The position numbers were made by a program, and so were the translations under genes. Below, in pieces: positions 42,548-53,787 of a DNA stretch of 64,000 nt. The DNA comes from Bathymodiolus thermophilus thioautotrophic gill symbiont (GTDB taxonomy: Bacteria; Pseudomonadota; Gammaproteobacteria; PS1; Pseudothioglobaceae). The stretch's first letter is position 1; each line of letters starts with the position of its first letter. Location: positions 248,001 to 312,000 of the forward strand of contig NZ_CP024634.1 in the NCBI RefSeq assembly GCF_003711265.1, in the 5' to 3' direction. The notes beneath the pieces were generated by a model. That model had not been told where the DNA came from, did not search any database, and worked only from the letters and a program-made list of their open reading frames with translations.

Positions 42548-42886
42548 ATGAATTTATTAGATTTAATTATATCGCCAGCGTTTGCGGAGGGCGAAGCAGC
42601 AACGATTTCAGGTTCTGGATTAGGTGATTTGGTGCCCTTGGTGTTATTATTTGTGGTTTTTTATTTTTTATTAATCAGACCACAACAAAAACGCGCCAAA
42701 GAGCATAAAATTTTGTTGACAGCTTTAAAAAAAGGCGATGAAATCGTAACTAACGGCGGTGTGATTGGCGTAGTGAAGTCGGTGGACGAGTCTTTTGCTA
42801 TGCTTGAAATCGCTAATGGCGTCATCATCAAAGTGCAAAAGCAAGGGATTAATCAAAAAATGCCTAAAGGCAGTGCAAACATTTAA
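42548..42886 (+). CDS. yajC: Sec translocon accessory protein YajC
   Basis: This 112-residue protein has one membrane segment (about residues 24-45, ending YFLLIRPQQKRAKEHK, the family signature) and a small cytoplasmic domain with GDEIVTNGGVIGVV. It associates with SecD-SecF at the inner membrane. It sits just before secD, the standard order. AGGAG lies 8 bp before the ATG. Confidence 0.95.
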   Translation: MNLLDLIISPAFAEGEAATISGSGLGDLVPLVLLFVVFYFLLIRPQQKRAKEHKILLTALKKGDEIVTNGGVIGVVKSVDESFAMLEIANGVIIKVQKQGINQKMPKGSANI

Positions 42887-42904
42887 CTTTAAGACAAACA
42901 AATT

Positions 42905-44758
42905 ATGAATCATTATTCTAGCTTGAAGAATGCACTTATTGCTTTCTTCTTATTACTTTCTATTTTATATGCACTTCCCAATATCTTTGGTTCAGACCTA
43001 GCGGTGCAAGTGTCTAGCGCCGGGGATAAAGTTATTACTGAGAGTGATTTGGCGAAAATCACAGAGGTATTAAAAACCAAAGGTGTTCATTATAAATCGG
43101 CTAATCTGTTAAATCGTCGTATTTTGGTGCGCTTTAAAGATAACGCCAGTCAACTTTCTGCCAAAGATGCGCTTAAAGAAAAATTAGGTCGCCATTATGT
43201 AATTGCACTTAATCTTGCACCTTCAGTCCCTTCGTGGTTGGCTGGTTTGGGAGGTAAGGCAATGTCGCTAGGCTTAGATCTTCGTGGCGGCGTACATTTT
43301 CTATTGGAAGTAGATATGCATTCGGTATTGTCAGTGTCAATTGATAAATATTATAATGAATTACGCACACTATTGCGCACTGAGCGATTGTACAAAAGTA
43401 TTAAAAAAGAAGGCAGACAAATTGCCATTCGCTTTAAAACTCTTGAGGCAAAGTACAAAGCGTTAAAGATAATCAAATCAGAATTGAGCGATTTGGTAGT
43501 TTTAGATACCTATAATCAAGATTCATTGATGGTTCAAATTGGCATAAGTGATAGCGCACAAAAGCAGGCAAAGAGCAATGCGTTAAAGCAAAACATCATT
43601 ACGCTCAGAAATCGAGTCAACGAACTGGGTGTGGCGGAGCCTATTGTGCAACAACAAGGATTAGAGCGAATAGTGGTGCAATTACCAGGTGTGCAAGACA
43701 CAGCAAGAGCCAAAGAGATTTTAGGTGCAGTTGCCACATTAGAGTTTAGAATGGTTGACGAAGAAAATGACCCACAAGTGGCCATTAAATCTGGCAGATC
43801 GCCAATTGGCTCGAAACTCTATTCTTTCAAAGATGGCAGGCCTTTGTTGCTAAAAAACCGAGTGATTACAACAGGTGAAAATATTACTGGGGCATCGTCG
43901 GGCATTGATTCGGAAAGCGGTTCACCAATGGTTAATATTACTTTGGACAGCGCAGGTGGTCGTGCAATGTTAGACGCAACTAAGAAGTATTTGCGCCATC
44001 GTATGGCAGTTGTGTTTATTGAAAATAAGGTAGAAACCATTGTTAAAAATGGCAAAACCACCAAAAAGCGCACCACCACCAAAGATATTATTAATGCCGC
44101 AACCATTCAAGGCACATTCTCAACACGATTTCAAATTACAGGTATTGACAGTGCACGAGAAGCGCGTAATTTAGCGTTGTTACTTAGAGCCGGTTCTCTT
44201 TCGGCACCAATTGAGATTATCGAAGAGCGCACTATTGGTCCAAGCCTAGGTGCGGATAATGTTGAAAAAGGGGTGTTGAGTGTGATCGCTGGTTTTGTGC
44301 TGGTTTTGTTATTTATGGCCATGCGTTATCGTGTATTTGGATTGGTGGCAAATGTTGCTCTGATGCTTAATCTGGTGATGATTGTTGCCGTGCTTTCTTT
44401 GCTACAAGCGACATTGACTTTGCCAGGTATTGCTGGCATTGTGTTGACTGTGGGTATGGCAGTTGATGCCAATGTGTTAATTTTTGAGCGCATTAAAGAA
44501 GAACTTGGCGCTGATAATAACATTCAAAAAGCCATTTCAAGTGGTTATGATAAGGCGGTTTTAACAATTGCTGATGCCAATATCACCACATTGATTGCAT
44601 CGCTGGTTCTATTTAGTTTTGGCACAGGGCCAATTAAAGGTTTTGCCATTACTTTATCCATTGGTATTATCACTTCAATGTTCACGGCAATTATTGTTTC
44701 CAGAGCGATTGTTAATAAAATTTATGGTGGTAAAAAAATTAAGGAGTTATCAATATGA
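42905..44758 (+). CDS. secD: Protein translocase subunit SecD
   Basis: This 617-residue protein has an N-terminal membrane segment, a large periplasmic part (with LGLDLRGGVHFLLEVDM and the conserved region near LRNRVNELGVAEPIVQQQG) and five C-terminal membrane segments (from about residue 455). With SecF it uses the proton gradient to pull exported proteins through SecYEG. The stop overlaps the secF start by 4 bp. Confidence 0.97.
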   Translation: MNHYSSLKNALIAFFLLLSILYALPNIFGSDLAVQVSSAGDKVITESDLAKITEVLKTKGVHYKSANLLNRRILVRFKDNASQLSAKDALKEKLGRHYVIALNLAPSVPSWLAGLGGKAMSLGLDLRGGVHFLLEVDMHSVLSVSIDKYYNELRTLLRTERLYKSIKKEGRQIAIRFKTLEAKYKALKIIKSELSDLVVLDTYNQDSLMVQIGISDSAQKQAKSNALKQNIITLRNRVNELGVAEPIVQQQGLERIVVQLPGVQDTARAKEILGAVATLEFRMVDEENDPQVAIKSGRSPIGSKLYSFKDGRPLLLKNRVITTGENITGASSGIDSESGSPMVNITLDSAGGRAMLDATKKYLRHRMAVVFIENKVETIVKNGKTTKKRTTTKDIINAATIQGTFSTRFQITGIDSAREARNLALLLRAGSLSAPIEIIEERTIGPSLGADNVEKGVLSVIAGFVLVLLFMAMRYRVFGLVANVALMLNLVMIVAVLSLLQATLTLPGIAGIVLTVGMAVDANVLIFERIKEELGADNNIQKAISSGYDKAVLTIADANITTLIASLVLFSFGTGPIKGFAITLSIGIITSMFTAIIVSRAIVNKIYGGKKIKELSI

Positions 44759-45675
44759 AAGCGTTAAATATCCCTAAAATTGATTTTGTTGGCAGGCGTG
44801 TTTACGCCATTATTGCCTCAGCAATACTAATTGTAGTCTCTATATTTTCATTATCAATGAATGGTTTAAAGTTAGGAATAGACTTTACTGGTGGCACTTT
44901 GCTTGAAGTTGGCTACCAACAAGAAGTGGATTTAACCGCTGTTCGATCTACGCTTAACAAGGCAAATTTTCACGGTGCTAATGTGCAATATTTTGGCTCA
45001 ACCAAAGATATTCTCATCCGTCTTAAGCCGCAAGCAACCTCTAGTGCAAAACTTAGTTCTAAAATTATCCACCTGCTGGGTGATGATGTAGACATTCGTC
45101 GTGTGGAGTTTGTTGGCCCTAAAGTGGGTGAAGAATTAACCAATGATGGTGGTTTAGCAATGTTGTATGCGTTGATTGGCATCTTAATTTATGTGGCATT
45201 TCGTTTTGAATATCGCTTTGCACTTGGCTCAATTTCAGCGCTTATTCACGATGTTATTATTACCCTAGGTATCTTTTCAATTTTACAAATAGAGTTTGAT
45301 TTAACAGTATTGGCGGCGATTTTAGCCGTGATTGGTTACTCGTTAAATGACACTATTGTTGTGTTTGACAGGATTCGTGAAAACTTTTTATCTACGCGGC
45401 ATGTGGATTCTGAAAAAATTATCAATAGTGCGCTCAACCAAACACTTTCTAGAACGATTATGACCTCACTAACCACCTTGTTGGTGCTGTTAGCTTTGTT
45501 CTTTCTTGGTGGTGAGATTATTCACAGTTTTGCCACAGCCTTATTAATTGGTGTGGTGGTTGGCACTTATTCGTCTATTTATGTGGCCAGTTCAATGATT
45601 TTAATGCTGGGTATTAGTAAAGAAGATTTACTGCCATCGGAAAAAGAAGAGCAAGCTGTTGGCAACCGACCTTAG
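44755..45675 (+). CDS. secF: Protein translocase subunit SecF
   Basis: This 306-residue protein has LGIDFTGGTLLEVGY near the N-terminus and six membrane segments. Typical motifs in the second half include GYSLNDTIVVFDRIREN and LTTLLVLLALFFLGG. It is the partner of SecD and translationally coupled to it by ATGA. The 455 bp that follow (45676-46131) hold no gene. Confidence 0.97.
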   Translation: MKALNIPKIDFVGRRVYAIIASAILIVVSIFSLSMNGLKLGIDFTGGTLLEVGYQQEVDLTAVRSTLNKANFHGANVQYFGSTKDILIRLKPQATSSAKLSSKIIHLLGDDVDIRRVEFVGPKVGEELTNDGGLAMLYALIGILIYVAFRFEYRFALGSISALIHDVIITLGIFSILQIEFDLTVLAAILAVIGYSLNDTIVVFDRIRENFLSTRHVDSEKIINSALNQTLSRTIMTSLTTLLVLLALFFLGGEIIHSFATALLIGVVVGTYSSIYVASSMILMLGISKEDLLPSEKEEQAVGNRP

Positions 45676-45852
45676 AAAGTCAGAGAGAACAAGTCCACAA
45701 TAGTAGTTTTTATAGACCTTATTAAGAGTTACACTCTTTTTAATCTAAAGATAAAATTTGTAATCTCTTATCCTTTGGATCAAGAGAATCGCTGTTGATT
45801 GCCTTTACTTGATTTGAAGTTTGTATTGCACTCTATAATGCAGGGCTCATTT

Positions 45853-45873
45853 ATACCATTTTCAAAAATGGTA
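45853..45873. repeat. Minimal hairpin from the 90-bp element family
   Basis: TACCATTTTCAAAAATGGTA is just the two ends of the family joined, with the centre deleted. It lies in the gap between secF and fabB, which converge, and may work as a weak terminator. Nothing else is visible in 45676-46131. Confidence 0.45.
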
Positions 45874-46131
45874 TTACTTAGCAAAATAGGTTGATTTTAT
45901 ATTTTGTATTTTTCCAAATACCTTACAGGTCTTCATTAAATGTAATGGAGATAAAGGAGGTTTTTAAATTATTTGATTGCGTATCTTGATCTATAAATAG
46001 AAAACATTATGACGATAAGAGGCTACCTGTGCATTCTGTTTTGCTAAAAATCTATCAGTATCGTTATGAAAATAAAAAAAATATCAGTGATTCAGTCCTA
46101 TATTGCAATAACCAAATTTAGGCACCTAATT

Positions 46132-47349
46132 TTATTTTTTAAACTTCTCGAATACCAGACACGCATTTGTACCACCAAAACCGAAACTGTTTGACATGAC
46201 ACGATTAAGTGATTGAATAGTTGTGGCTTGAACGATTAGCATACCTTCGGCTGCCTCATCAAGATTGTCAATGTTGACAGATTCTGCCATAAAGTTGTTT
46301 TGCAACATTAACAACGAGTAAATAGATTCGTTCACACCTGCTGCACCTAGTGCATGACCTGAGAGTGATTTGGTTGATCCTATATTGGGAATCTCATCGC
46401 CAAACACTGCTTTAATAGCGCCCAGTTCTTTAGTATCACCTACAGGCGTTGAAGTGCCATGTGCATTGATATAATCAATCGGGCCATTAACGGTGGAGAT
46501 GGCCAATTGCATACAGCGTTGAGCGCCTTCACCACTTGGTGCAACCATATCATAGCCATCAGATGTTGCACCATAGCCAGTGAGTTCAGCAAGAATGGTA
46601 GCGCCTCGTGCTTCAGCGTGCTCTAATGATTCCAGCACTAATGCGCCACCACCACCAGAAATCACAAAACCATCTCGTTCTGTGTCAAAAGCACGAGAGG
46701 CTTGCTCTGGCGTCTCATTGTATTTAGAAGATAGCGCACCCATAGCGTCAAATAGCATTGTTAGTGACCAATCTAGTTCCTCGCCACCACCTGCAAACAC
46801 CACATCTTGCTTACCCAGTTGGATTTGTTCCATTGCATTGCCAATACAATGCGCACTGGTTGAGCAGGCAGAACTAATGGAATAATTAAGGCCTTTGATT
46901 TTGAACATTGTAGACAAACAAGCAGAAGTGGTAGAGCCCATAGTGCGTGGCACTCGATAAGGGCCAACGCGTTTAATGCCTTTTTCTCTTAAAATGTCGG
47001 CAGCTTCAACTACATTTTGATTGCTGGCGCCACCAGAACCCATAATAAGACCTGTGCGTGGGTTGGAAACTTGAGCGTCGGTAAGTCCAGATTGTTTAAT
47101 AGCCTCATCTAGTGCAACTGCATTATAAATAGCGGCATCCGCCATAAAGCGTTTCATTTTTCTATCAATAATTTCACTTGAATCAATTTCGACAACCTGA
47201 CCAGAAACACGAGACCTAAGTCCCAATTCTGCGTATTTTTCATCAAATTTAATGCCTGATTTGGCGTTTTTCAAGGAGGCTAATACTTCGTCACAATTTG
47301 CGCCTAAACTAGAAACAATCCCCATTCCTGTAATGACAACTCTTTGCAT
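46132..47349 (-). CDS. fabB: 3-oxoacyl-ACP synthase I
   Basis: This 405-residue thiolase-fold condensing enzyme has nucleophile Cys162 ([14 protein letters not shown]) and the two catalytic His motifs [14 protein letters not shown] and GHALGAAG. It elongates fatty acids and is needed for unsaturated chains. It follows fabA with a 1-bp stop-start overlap (TAATG), the usual fabA-fabB pair for anaerobic unsaturated fatty acid synthesis. Confidence 0.97.
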   Translation of the reverse strand: MQRVVITGMGIVSSLGANCDEVLASLKNAKSGIKFDEKYAELGLRSRVSGQVVEIDSSEIIDRKMKRFMADAAIYNAVALDEAIKQSGLTDAQVSNPRTGLIMGSGGASNQNVVEAADILREKGIKRVGPYRVPRTMGSTTSACLSTMFKIKGLNYSISSACSTSAHCIGNAMEQIQLGKQDVVFAGGGEELDWSLTMLFDAMGALSSKYNETPEQASRAFDTERDGFVISGGGGALVLESLEHAEARGATILAELTGYGATSDGYDMVAPSGEGAQRCMQLAISTVNGPIDYINAHGTSTPVGDTKELGAIKAVFGDEIPNIGSTKSLSGHALGAAGVNESIYSLLMLQNNFMAESVNIDNLDEAAEGMLIVQATTIQSLNRVMSNSFGFGGTNACLVFEKFKK

Positions 47350-47858
47350 TAGAAGTTACTTGTATCTGTAAACAAACCCACTTTTAGGTCGGTGGCTTCA
47401 TAGATAATTTTGCCATCAACTTCCATAGTCGCATCACCAACCCCCATGTAGAGTTTTCGTGCAATAATGCGGGATAAGTTAATTCTATAAATAACTTTTT
47501 TAGAGGTGGGAAGCACTTGACCAGTAAATTTAATATTACCTGAACCTAGTGCACGACCACGACCAGGGCCACCTAGCCAACCTAAATAAAAACCAATCAG
47601 TTGCCACATAGCGTCAACACCTAGGCAACCAGGCATTACAGGATCTTCGTTAAAATGGCAATCAAAAAACCACAAATCAGGGTGAATATCAAGTTCTGCA
47701 ATGATCTCTCCCTTACCGTATTTGCCGTTATTTTGATCAATTTTTGTGATTCTATCAAACATTAACATGGGTGGCTGGGGTAATTGTGCATTGCCAGGGC
47801 CGAATAATTCGCCATTGCTACATTTAATAAGTTCTTCGTAAGAATAAGAGTTCTGCAT
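47349..47858 (-). CDS. fabA: 3-hydroxydecanoyl-ACP dehydratase/isomerase
   Basis: This 169-residue hot-dog fold protein has catalytic His68 and Asp82 in [20 protein letters not shown]. It dehydrates 3-hydroxydecanoyl-ACP and isomerises the double bond, the branch point to unsaturated fatty acids. It is upstream of and overlapping fabB. It is 34 bp after the metZ stop, so co-transcription with the purF-metZ genes is possible. Confidence 0.97.
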   Translation of the reverse strand: MQNSYSYEELIKCSNGELFGPGNAQLPQPPMLMFDRITKIDQNNGKYGKGEIIAELDIHPDLWFFDCHFNEDPVMPGCLGVDAMWQLIGFYLGWLGGPGRGRALGSGNIKFTGQVLPTSKKVIYRINLSRIIARKLYMGVGDATMEVDGKIIYEATDLKVGLFTDTSNF

Positions 47859-47892
47859 AGTTTTATTTTCTTTTATTAAGATTTTTTTAGGA

Positions 47893-49062
47893 TTATACCA
47901 AAAGTCCTTTGTTTATATCCGCTATTAAATCATCGGCATCTTCCAGGCCTATTGAGAGTCGAATTAAGCCGTCAGTAATATGGGCATTTTCCCTTTCTTC
48001 ATCACTTAAGCGTCCGTGTGTGGTGGTTGTTGGGTGGGTAATGGTAGATTTTGTATCACCTAAATTGGCAGTAATAGAGAATATTTCAGTGGCGTTAATT
48101 AATTTAAACGCCGCCACCTGCTCCCCTTTAATTTCAAATGACACAATGCCACCAAATCCCAGTTGTTGGGTTTTTGCGAGTTGGTGGTGCGGATGAGACT
48201 TTAAGCCCAAATAGTGTACTTTTTTTACTTGTGGTTGGCTTTCCAACCAAATTGCAATTTTAAGTGCATTTTCACAATGTGCTTTCATTCTAAGGCTAAG
48301 TGTGTCTAGGCCTTTTAATACGATCCAAGCATTAAAAGCGCTCAAACTAGGGCCAGTTGCCCGAGTGAAAGCGCTTATTTGTTCAATAATTTCTTGACTG
48401 CCCAATATTGCTCCTGCCAAACAACGCCCTTGTCCGTCAATATATTTAGTGGCTGAGTGGATGACGATATCTGCGCCTAATTTTATTGGCGTTTGTAGTG
48501 CTGGCGATAAAATGGCATTGTCTACTGCCAATAAAATATTTTTGGCTTGACTGATCTCGCTTAACGCAGTAATGTCTACTACTTCGCCTAACGGATTGGA
48601 GGGCGTCTCTAATAAGAATAATTTTGTGTTGTTTTGGATGGCATTTTTCCATTGCAATAAGTCATTTAAATCAACATAACTAATTGTAATATCAAACTTA
48701 CTTACAATGGTATTGAGCAGCACAATTGAAGTGCCAAACATATTGCGTGAAGCCACAATATGGTCGCCTGATTTAATCAATGCCATAATAGTGGCAAAAA
48801 TTGCAGCCATTCCTGATGCGGTTGCCACGCAGGCTTGCGCTCCTTCAAGGGCGGCTAGTTTTCTCTCAAAAGCATCTACTGTGGGATTGGTAAATCGTGC
48901 ATAAATATTGCCCGGCTCTTCTTTAGAAAAACGAGCTGCCGCTTGTTCTGCTGAGTCAAATTTAAAACTGGAAGTTAGAAAAATCGCTTCAGAATGCTCT
49001 TGCTCATTCGTCGTTTGATAGCCTTCGCGTATTGCTTTAGTGTCAAATTGTAAGTTTTTCAT
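47893..49062 (-). CDS. metZ: O-succinylhomoserine sulfhydrylase
   Basis: This 389-residue PLP enzyme of the Cys/Met metabolism family has the cofactor Lys in [29 protein letters not shown] and the direct place after purF match MetZ rather than MetB or MetY. It makes homocysteine from O-succinylhomoserine and sulfide. Closely related activities cannot be excluded by sequence alone. Confidence 0.9.
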   Translation of the reverse strand: MKNLQFDTKAIREGYQTTNEQEHSEAIFLTSSFKFDSAEQAAARFSKEEPGNIYARFTNPTVDAFERKLAALEGAQACVATASGMAAIFATIMALIKSGDHIVASRNMFGTSIVLLNTIVSKFDITISYVDLNDLLQWKNAIQNNTKLFLLETPSNPLGEVVDITALSEISQAKNILLAVDNAILSPALQTPIKLGADIVIHSATKYIDGQGRCLAGAILGSQEIIEQISAFTRATGPSLSAFNAWIVLKGLDTLSLRMKAHCENALKIAIWLESQPQVKKVHYLGLKSHPHHQLAKTQQLGFGGIVSFEIKGEQVAAFKLINATEIFSITANLGDTKSTITHPTTTTHGRLSDEERENAHITDGLIRLSIGLEDADDLIADINKGLLV

Positions 49063-49084
49063 GTGGTAATTGCCAAAATAATAT

Positions 49085-50602
49085 CTATTCTACATCATTG
49101 CAGATCAATTCTGAGTTTTCATTGGTACCGTGTTTTTGTTTGGCAGTATCAGAGCGTAAGTTTTCAATGTCTTGTAAATAGTTTTTATCAACATCTCCGG
49201 TTATATATTTGCCGTTAAAACAGGAGCAATCAAATACACTAATATCTGAATTACCTTGTTGCACACACCAAATTAAATCTTGTAAATCTTGATAAATGAG
49301 TTTATCAGCGCCAATAGCATGGCAGATTTCGCTGGTGGTTTTATTATGAGCAATGAACTCTTTGCTACTTGCCATATCAATGCCATAAACATTAGGGTGG
49401 CGCACCGCAGGGGCAGCTGAGGCAAAAAATACTTTTTTAGCGCCTGCATTTCGTGCCATTTGCACAATTTGTTGACTGGTGGTGCCACGCACGATGGAAT
49501 CGTCAACCAAAAGGACATTTTTATTTTTAAATTCAAGTCCAATGGCACTGAGTTTTTGCTTGACTGATTTTTTGCGTTGTTTTTGTCCCGGCATAATAAA
49601 AGTGCGGGCAATGTAACGGTTTTTAATCAAGCCTTCGGAATATTTCACCCCCAATTTTTGAGCCAATTGTAGTGCCGCTACTCGTGAGGTATCAGGGATT
49701 GGAATAACCACATCAATTTGCTCATCATTCCATTCTTCTTGGATTTTATTGGCTAATTTTTCACCCATTCTTAAGCGTGATTTATACACAGAAATATTGT
49801 CAATGACAGAATCTGGGCGGGCAAAATAAACAAATTCAAAGATACAAGGTGAGTGTTTGACTGAATTTGAACATTGTTGTGTAAATACATTTCCCTTTCT
49901 GTCTATAACAATGCCTTCACCTGGGGCAATATCTCTAGTTACTTTATAGCCTAATGCAGTGAGCGCTACACTTTCTGATGCCAGCATATATTTTGTACCA
50001 CCATATGTGGTGCGCTTACCAAGGATAAGAGGGCGAATGCCGTTTGGGTCACGGAAGCCAAAAATACCATAACCTGGAATCATGCCAACAACTGCATAAG
50101 CGCCTTGTACTCGTTTGTGTACTTGTGTGATTGAGGTAAAAATATCTTTTTCATTAATGCGTTGTTTTTCTAACTTGGCTAACTCTCCAGCAAACACATT
50201 GAGTAAGATTTCTGAATCAGAGTTGGTGTTAATGTGGCGTAAATCTTGCTCAAACAATTCTTTTGCTAACGCCTCAGTATTGGTTAAGTTGCCATTATGC
50301 GCAAAAGCAATGCCGTAAGGGGAATTAACATAAAAAGGCTGTGCCTCTGCACCAGAAGAACTGCCTGCCGTTGGATAGCGCACATGCCCAATGCCCATAT
50401 CGCCCAGCAATCCTTCCATATGTTTGGTTTTAAAAGCGTTGCGAACCAAGCCATTTGATTTGCGCATATAAAAACGCCCTTTGTGAGAGGTAACAATACC
50501 CGCAGCATCTTGCCCACGGTGTTGTAGAATAGTTAGCGCATCATAAATATAAATTGCTGTGTCTTTCTCAGTGGTGGATAAAATGCCAACAATGCCACAC
50601 AT
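49085..50602 (-). CDS. purF: Amidophosphoribosyltransferase
   Basis: This 505-residue protein is the first enzyme of purine synthesis. It has N-terminal nucleophile Cys2 (MCGIVGI, no propeptide), glutaminase motifs ([19 protein letters not shown]) and the PRPP-binding site [13 protein letters not shown]. It is preceded by cvpA and followed by metZ, as in Pseudomonas and many gammaproteobacteria. Confidence 0.97.
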   Translation of the reverse strand: MCGIVGILSTTEKDTAIYIYDALTILQHRGQDAAGIVTSHKGRFYMRKSNGLVRNAFKTKHMEGLLGDMGIGHVRYPTAGSSSGAEAQPFYVNSPYGIAFAHNGNLTNTEALAKELFEQDLRHINTNSDSEILLNVFAGELAKLEKQRINEKDIFTSITQVHKRVQGAYAVVGMIPGYGIFGFRDPNGIRPLILGKRTTYGGTKYMLASESVALTALGYKVTRDIAPGEGIVIDRKGNVFTQQCSNSVKHSPCIFEFVYFARPDSVIDNISVYKSRLRMGEKLANKIQEEWNDEQIDVVIPIPDTSRVAALQLAQKLGVKYSEGLIKNRYIARTFIMPGQKQRKKSVKQKLSAIGLEFKNKNVLLVDDSIVRGTTSQQIVQMARNAGAKKVFFASAAPAVRHPNVYGIDMASSKEFIAHNKTTSEICHAIGADKLIYQDLQDLIWCVQQGNSDISVFDCSCFNGKYITGDVDKNYLQDIENLRSDTAKQKHGTNENSELICNDVE

Positions 50603-50616
50603 AAGTTGCCTTCCTG

Positions 50617-51456
50617 TTATTTAAGAAATATTAGATATTGCGCTAATTTGGGTTGAATGTTTATTGCTATTTCTTGCAATACTCTAAGAGCACCTTGAGA
50701 TTCAATCCAAAAAAGTTGCAGCGATATGGCGTTAGTATTTTGCAATATTAAAACCACGATAACAATAAACAGGATCCCTTTAATCAAACCGACAACAGCA
50801 CCCCCTATATTATTGTTTGTGCTGTGAATATGGGTGGCATTGAGTTTGTTATTGATAAAACGCAAGGCGGATAAAATACCGCTAATAGGGTGTTGTAAAA
50901 TACAGGGAGACACGCTGTGGATTACAGTGTTTGATAATTTTAATATAACAGACGACACACTTATGATTGCGATAAAAATCATGGTAGAGGATAAGCCAAT
51001 GCGCAAATATTTATTGGCAATGGCTTCTTGCACCACATTAAAGTTGGCAAATATATCAACATAACAACTAAGCCCAATGGCACTCACAAGTAAAATCCCC
51101 AACAAAAATGATTTATTCAATACACAGGGGTCAATTATTGTTGATGCTTTTGCAACCAGCAGATACAGGAATTCTTTGGCGAGGTGTATTGAAATAAAAA
51201 TAGCACCAAAAGCAATTGCCATAGTGGCTTTAGCAGACAACCCCATTTTTATCATCAGCGGATTGCTTGCCAAGTCTTGATAAAACCACCAAGCCATGAT
51301 AAGGCCAAAGATAGTAAATCCTGAGTAAATTAGCTCTTTTGCCATTCCTCGCTTAAAGCCCAGTGCACTAAAACCAAGCAGGGTGACTACAGTTACCCAA
51401 CTTGACCAATCTACTTGTGCCAATAAGTTACTAATATTTGTAAAAAATTCACTCAT
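50617..51456 (-). CDS. cvpA: CvpA-family membrane protein
   Basis: This 279-residue protein is much longer than E. coli CvpA (about 160 residues). It has at least five hydrophobic segments and an N-terminal CvpA-like part ([19 protein letters not shown]). Family-like [16 protein letters not shown] occurs near residue 217, so the extra length lies in the middle. CvpA is an inner-membrane protein needed for colicin V production and envelope integrity; its mechanism is unclear. It is placed directly before purF, which supports the call. Confidence 0.82.
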   Translation of the reverse strand: MSEFFTNISNLLAQVDWSSWVTVVTLLGFSALGFKRGMAKELIYSGFTIFGLIMAWWFYQDLASNPLMIKMGLSAKATMAIAFGAIFISIHLAKEFLYLLVAKASTIIDPCVLNKSFLLGILLVSAIGLSCYVDIFANFNVVQEAIANKYLRIGLSSTMIFIAIISVSSVILKLSNTVIHSVSPCILQHPISGILSALRFINNKLNATHIHSTNNNIGGAVVGLIKGILFIVIVVLILQNTNAISLQLFWIESQGALRVLQEIAINIQPKLAQYLIFLK

Positions 51457-51488
51457 TTTGTTGCTTTAATAATTAATAAGCGTTAATT

Positions 51489-52676
51489 TTACAAGATTTT
51501 GAGTGCATCAGCGACAATATAAAAAGAGCCGAAAATAACGATGCGTTGAATGTGTTTTCTGTTAAACGCCTGATGGGTGGCAGACAACATGTCATCGCAC
51601 ACACTAATTTTGTCTGATAAGTCAAATTTTTTACTTAAATCTTGTATGGCAATCGCACGATTAACTTTAAGGGGAACAAGTAGCCATTCGTCAATCAGTG
51701 GCGCAATGGTGTTAATCATGGTTGTGATATTTTTATCTTGTAATGCAGAAAAAATGGCGAGCGTGGGTTGCTCGTTGATTTTAAGCGTATCCGCCAGAAC
51801 TTGAACGGCCGCTGGATTATGTGCCACATCAAAGACCAGTGTTTTGTCACCCACAGTTTTTATCTGAAAACGAGCCAACAACTGCGCATTTTCAATACCT
51901 TTAGCCAGTTGTTTTTGACTAATAGAAAACACCGATTGCAATTGATTGACCGCTGCAATAGCAACCGCAGCATTGGTCTTTTGATGTTCACCTTGTAGGC
52001 TAATAGCACCGAGGTAAGGCGTGTCAACAAAGGTTAGCAATGCCCCGATTTTTTCAGCATATTGAGCAATAGTATTTGGCGGATTGGCATCGCCACATAC
52101 GCAGGGAATATTAGGGCGCATAATGCCTGCCTTTTCAAATCCAATCAATTCACGAGTAGCACCTAAATAATCAACATGGTCAATGTCAATATTGGTAATC
52201 ACGCCCACATCGCTATCCACCACATTGACAGAATCAAGACGACCGCCTAGACCAATTTCTAACACAGCAATATCAACTTTTTCGTGGGTAAAAATAATGA
52301 GCGCCGCTAGTGTTGAAAATTCAAAATAGGTTAAAGAAATATCGCCTCTGGCTTGCTCAATCTCTTCAAATGCTGAACAAATTTTTGCATCAGAAGTTTG
52401 CACGCCATCGATAGAAAATCGTTCTCTATATTGTAGAATATGCGGTGAAGTGAATTTTGCCACCCGATAGTTTGATTGTTGATAAATACTATCAATAAAA
52501 GCAATGGTAGAGCCTTTGCCATTCGTACCAGCAACTGTAATTACCTGAAAAGAAACCCCATTTGGAAACAGCGTTTGGTAAACCGCTTGAATGCGTTCTA
52601 GTCCTAAATCAATCTCATGAGAATGCAGATTTTCTTGGTAATGTAGCCAATCATCAAGGGTACTTAATCTTCCCAA
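51489..52676 (-). CDS. folC: Folylpolyglutamate/dihydrofolate synthase
   Basis: This 395-residue Mur-ligase fold protein has ATP loop TVAGTNGKGST, the VLEIGLGGRLDSVN signature and FDVAHNPAA. It adds glutamates to folates and usually also makes dihydrofolate. The start overlaps the end of fxsA by 13 bp. It sits in the common folC-cvpA-purF order. Confidence 0.95.
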   Translation of the reverse strand: MGRLSTLDDWLHYQENLHSHEIDLGLERIQAVYQTLFPNGVSFQVITVAGTNGKGSTIAFIDSIYQQSNYRVAKFTSPHILQYRERFSIDGVQTSDAKICSAFEEIEQARGDISLTYFEFSTLAALIIFTHEKVDIAVLEIGLGGRLDSVNVVDSDVGVITNIDIDHVDYLGATRELIGFEKAGIMRPNIPCVCGDANPPNTIAQYAEKIGALLTFVDTPYLGAISLQGEHQKTNAAVAIAAVNQLQSVFSISQKQLAKGIENAQLLARFQIKTVGDKTLVFDVAHNPAAVQVLADTLKINEQPTLAIFSALQDKNITTMINTIAPLIDEWLLVPLKVNRAIAIQDLSKKFDLSDKISVCDDMLSATHQAFNRKHIQRIVIFGSFYIVADALKIL

Positions 52677-53113
52677 AACTCACCTTCAATGGTGTTGTCT
52701 TTATTTGATTTTTTGCTGTCATTGGAAGATGTGCGAATAAAAATAGATTTTTTTTGAGTGAACATCTTAGCGGCATTTTTAGTTAGAATTTTATTAATAA
52801 AATAGCGCCTAGAAAAAGGCAACAACCCTAAAAGTCCAATTGTATCAGTAATAAAACCAGGTGTTAATAACAACACACCTGAAATTAAAATCACCACCCC
52901 TTCCAGCATTTCAACAGCAGGCGTTTGTCCATTCATCATAGCATTTTGCGCCTTAGCCATGGTTGCCCAACCTTGTTGCTTTAATAAAAAAGACCCGATA
53001 AACGCCGTAATAACAACCAATAAAACCGTTGAAAGCCCACCAATCGCATCCCCCACCGAGGCAAGTACATAAATCTCAAGTAAAGTCATCGCTACAAATA
53101 AAGGAAATATCAT
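52664..53113 (-). CDS. fxsA: FxsA-family membrane protein
   Basis: This 149-residue protein has membrane segments near residues 2-20, 25-45 and 70-95. Family signatures are VLLVVITAFIGSFLLKQQGW and LLLTPGFITDTIGLLGLLP. The hydrophilic C-terminal tail varies. FxsA in E. coli affects F-plasmid exclusion of phage T7; its normal role is unknown. It overlaps trmB by 4 bp and folC by 13 bp. Confidence 0.92.
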   Translation of the reverse strand: MIFPLFVAMTLLEIYVLASVGDAIGGLSTVLLVVITAFIGSFLLKQQGWATMAKAQNAMMNGQTPAVEMLEGVVILISGVLLLTPGFITDTIGLLGLLPFSRRYFINKILTKNAAKMFTQKKSIFIRTSSNDSKKSNKDNTIEGEFWED

Positions 53114-53787
53114 AATATTTTTTCGTTAGTAAAAATTAAATCCCAAACACCATGTCCCAATCGCTCACCTCGTCGTTCAAATTTGGTCATTGGTCGATAG
53201 TCAGGCCTTGGTGAATAGATAGGGTCGCTTTGCGTGTTTTTAAAGTGGGGATGACTTTTTAAAGTGTCCATCATCTGTATGGCGTAATGTTCCCAATCAG
53301 TTGCCATGTGAATTCCTCCCCCTTGTTTGATTTTCTGCGACAATAAATCCAAAAAATCACCATTCACCAAACGGCGTTTATGGTGTTTTTTCTTATGCCA
53401 TGGGTCGGGAAAAAACAATTGAAAACGACTCAAACTGTCATTTTCAATATGATCCGTCAACACCTCAACCGCATCCGCTTGGATAATTTTAAGATTGCTT
53501 AATTGGCATTTATGCGCCTCATTAATCAACCTACCAATCCCCGCCTCATACACCTCGATCCCCAAAAAGTTTTTATCAGGCATCTTCATCGCCATCTCTA
53601 GCAGACTATCCCCATTGCCAAATCCCACTTCCAAAACAACCTCTTGTGGCTTAACAAATAAAGTATCCAAATCAATGTTACCTTTCGGCAAATCCACCCC
53701 GTAATCCTGCCAAAACTCCGTCAGCCCCATTTTTTGCCCCAGCGTCAGCCGACCCGAACGGCGCACAAAACTTTGAATTTTTCTCAC
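53110..53787 (-). CDS. trmB: tRNA (guanine-N7-)-methyltransferase
   Basis: This 225-residue Rossmann methyltransferase has SAM motif VLEVGFGNGDSLLEMA and the family motif FFPDPWHKKKHHKRR. It methylates G46 in tRNA variable loops. The start overlaps the vapC-like toxin by 4 bp, an unusual neighbour. Confidence 0.96.
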   Translation of the reverse strand: MRKIQSFVRRSGRLTLGQKMGLTEFWQDYGVDLPKGNIDLDTLFVKPQEVVLEVGFGNGDSLLEMAMKMPDKNFLGIEVYEAGIGRLINEAHKCQLSNLKIIQADAVEVLTDHIENDSLSRFQLFFPDPWHKKKHHKRRLVNGDFLDLLSQKIKQGGGIHMATDWEHYAIQMMDTLKSHPHFKNTQSDPIYSPRPDYRPMTKFERRGERLGHGVWDLIFTNEKIL

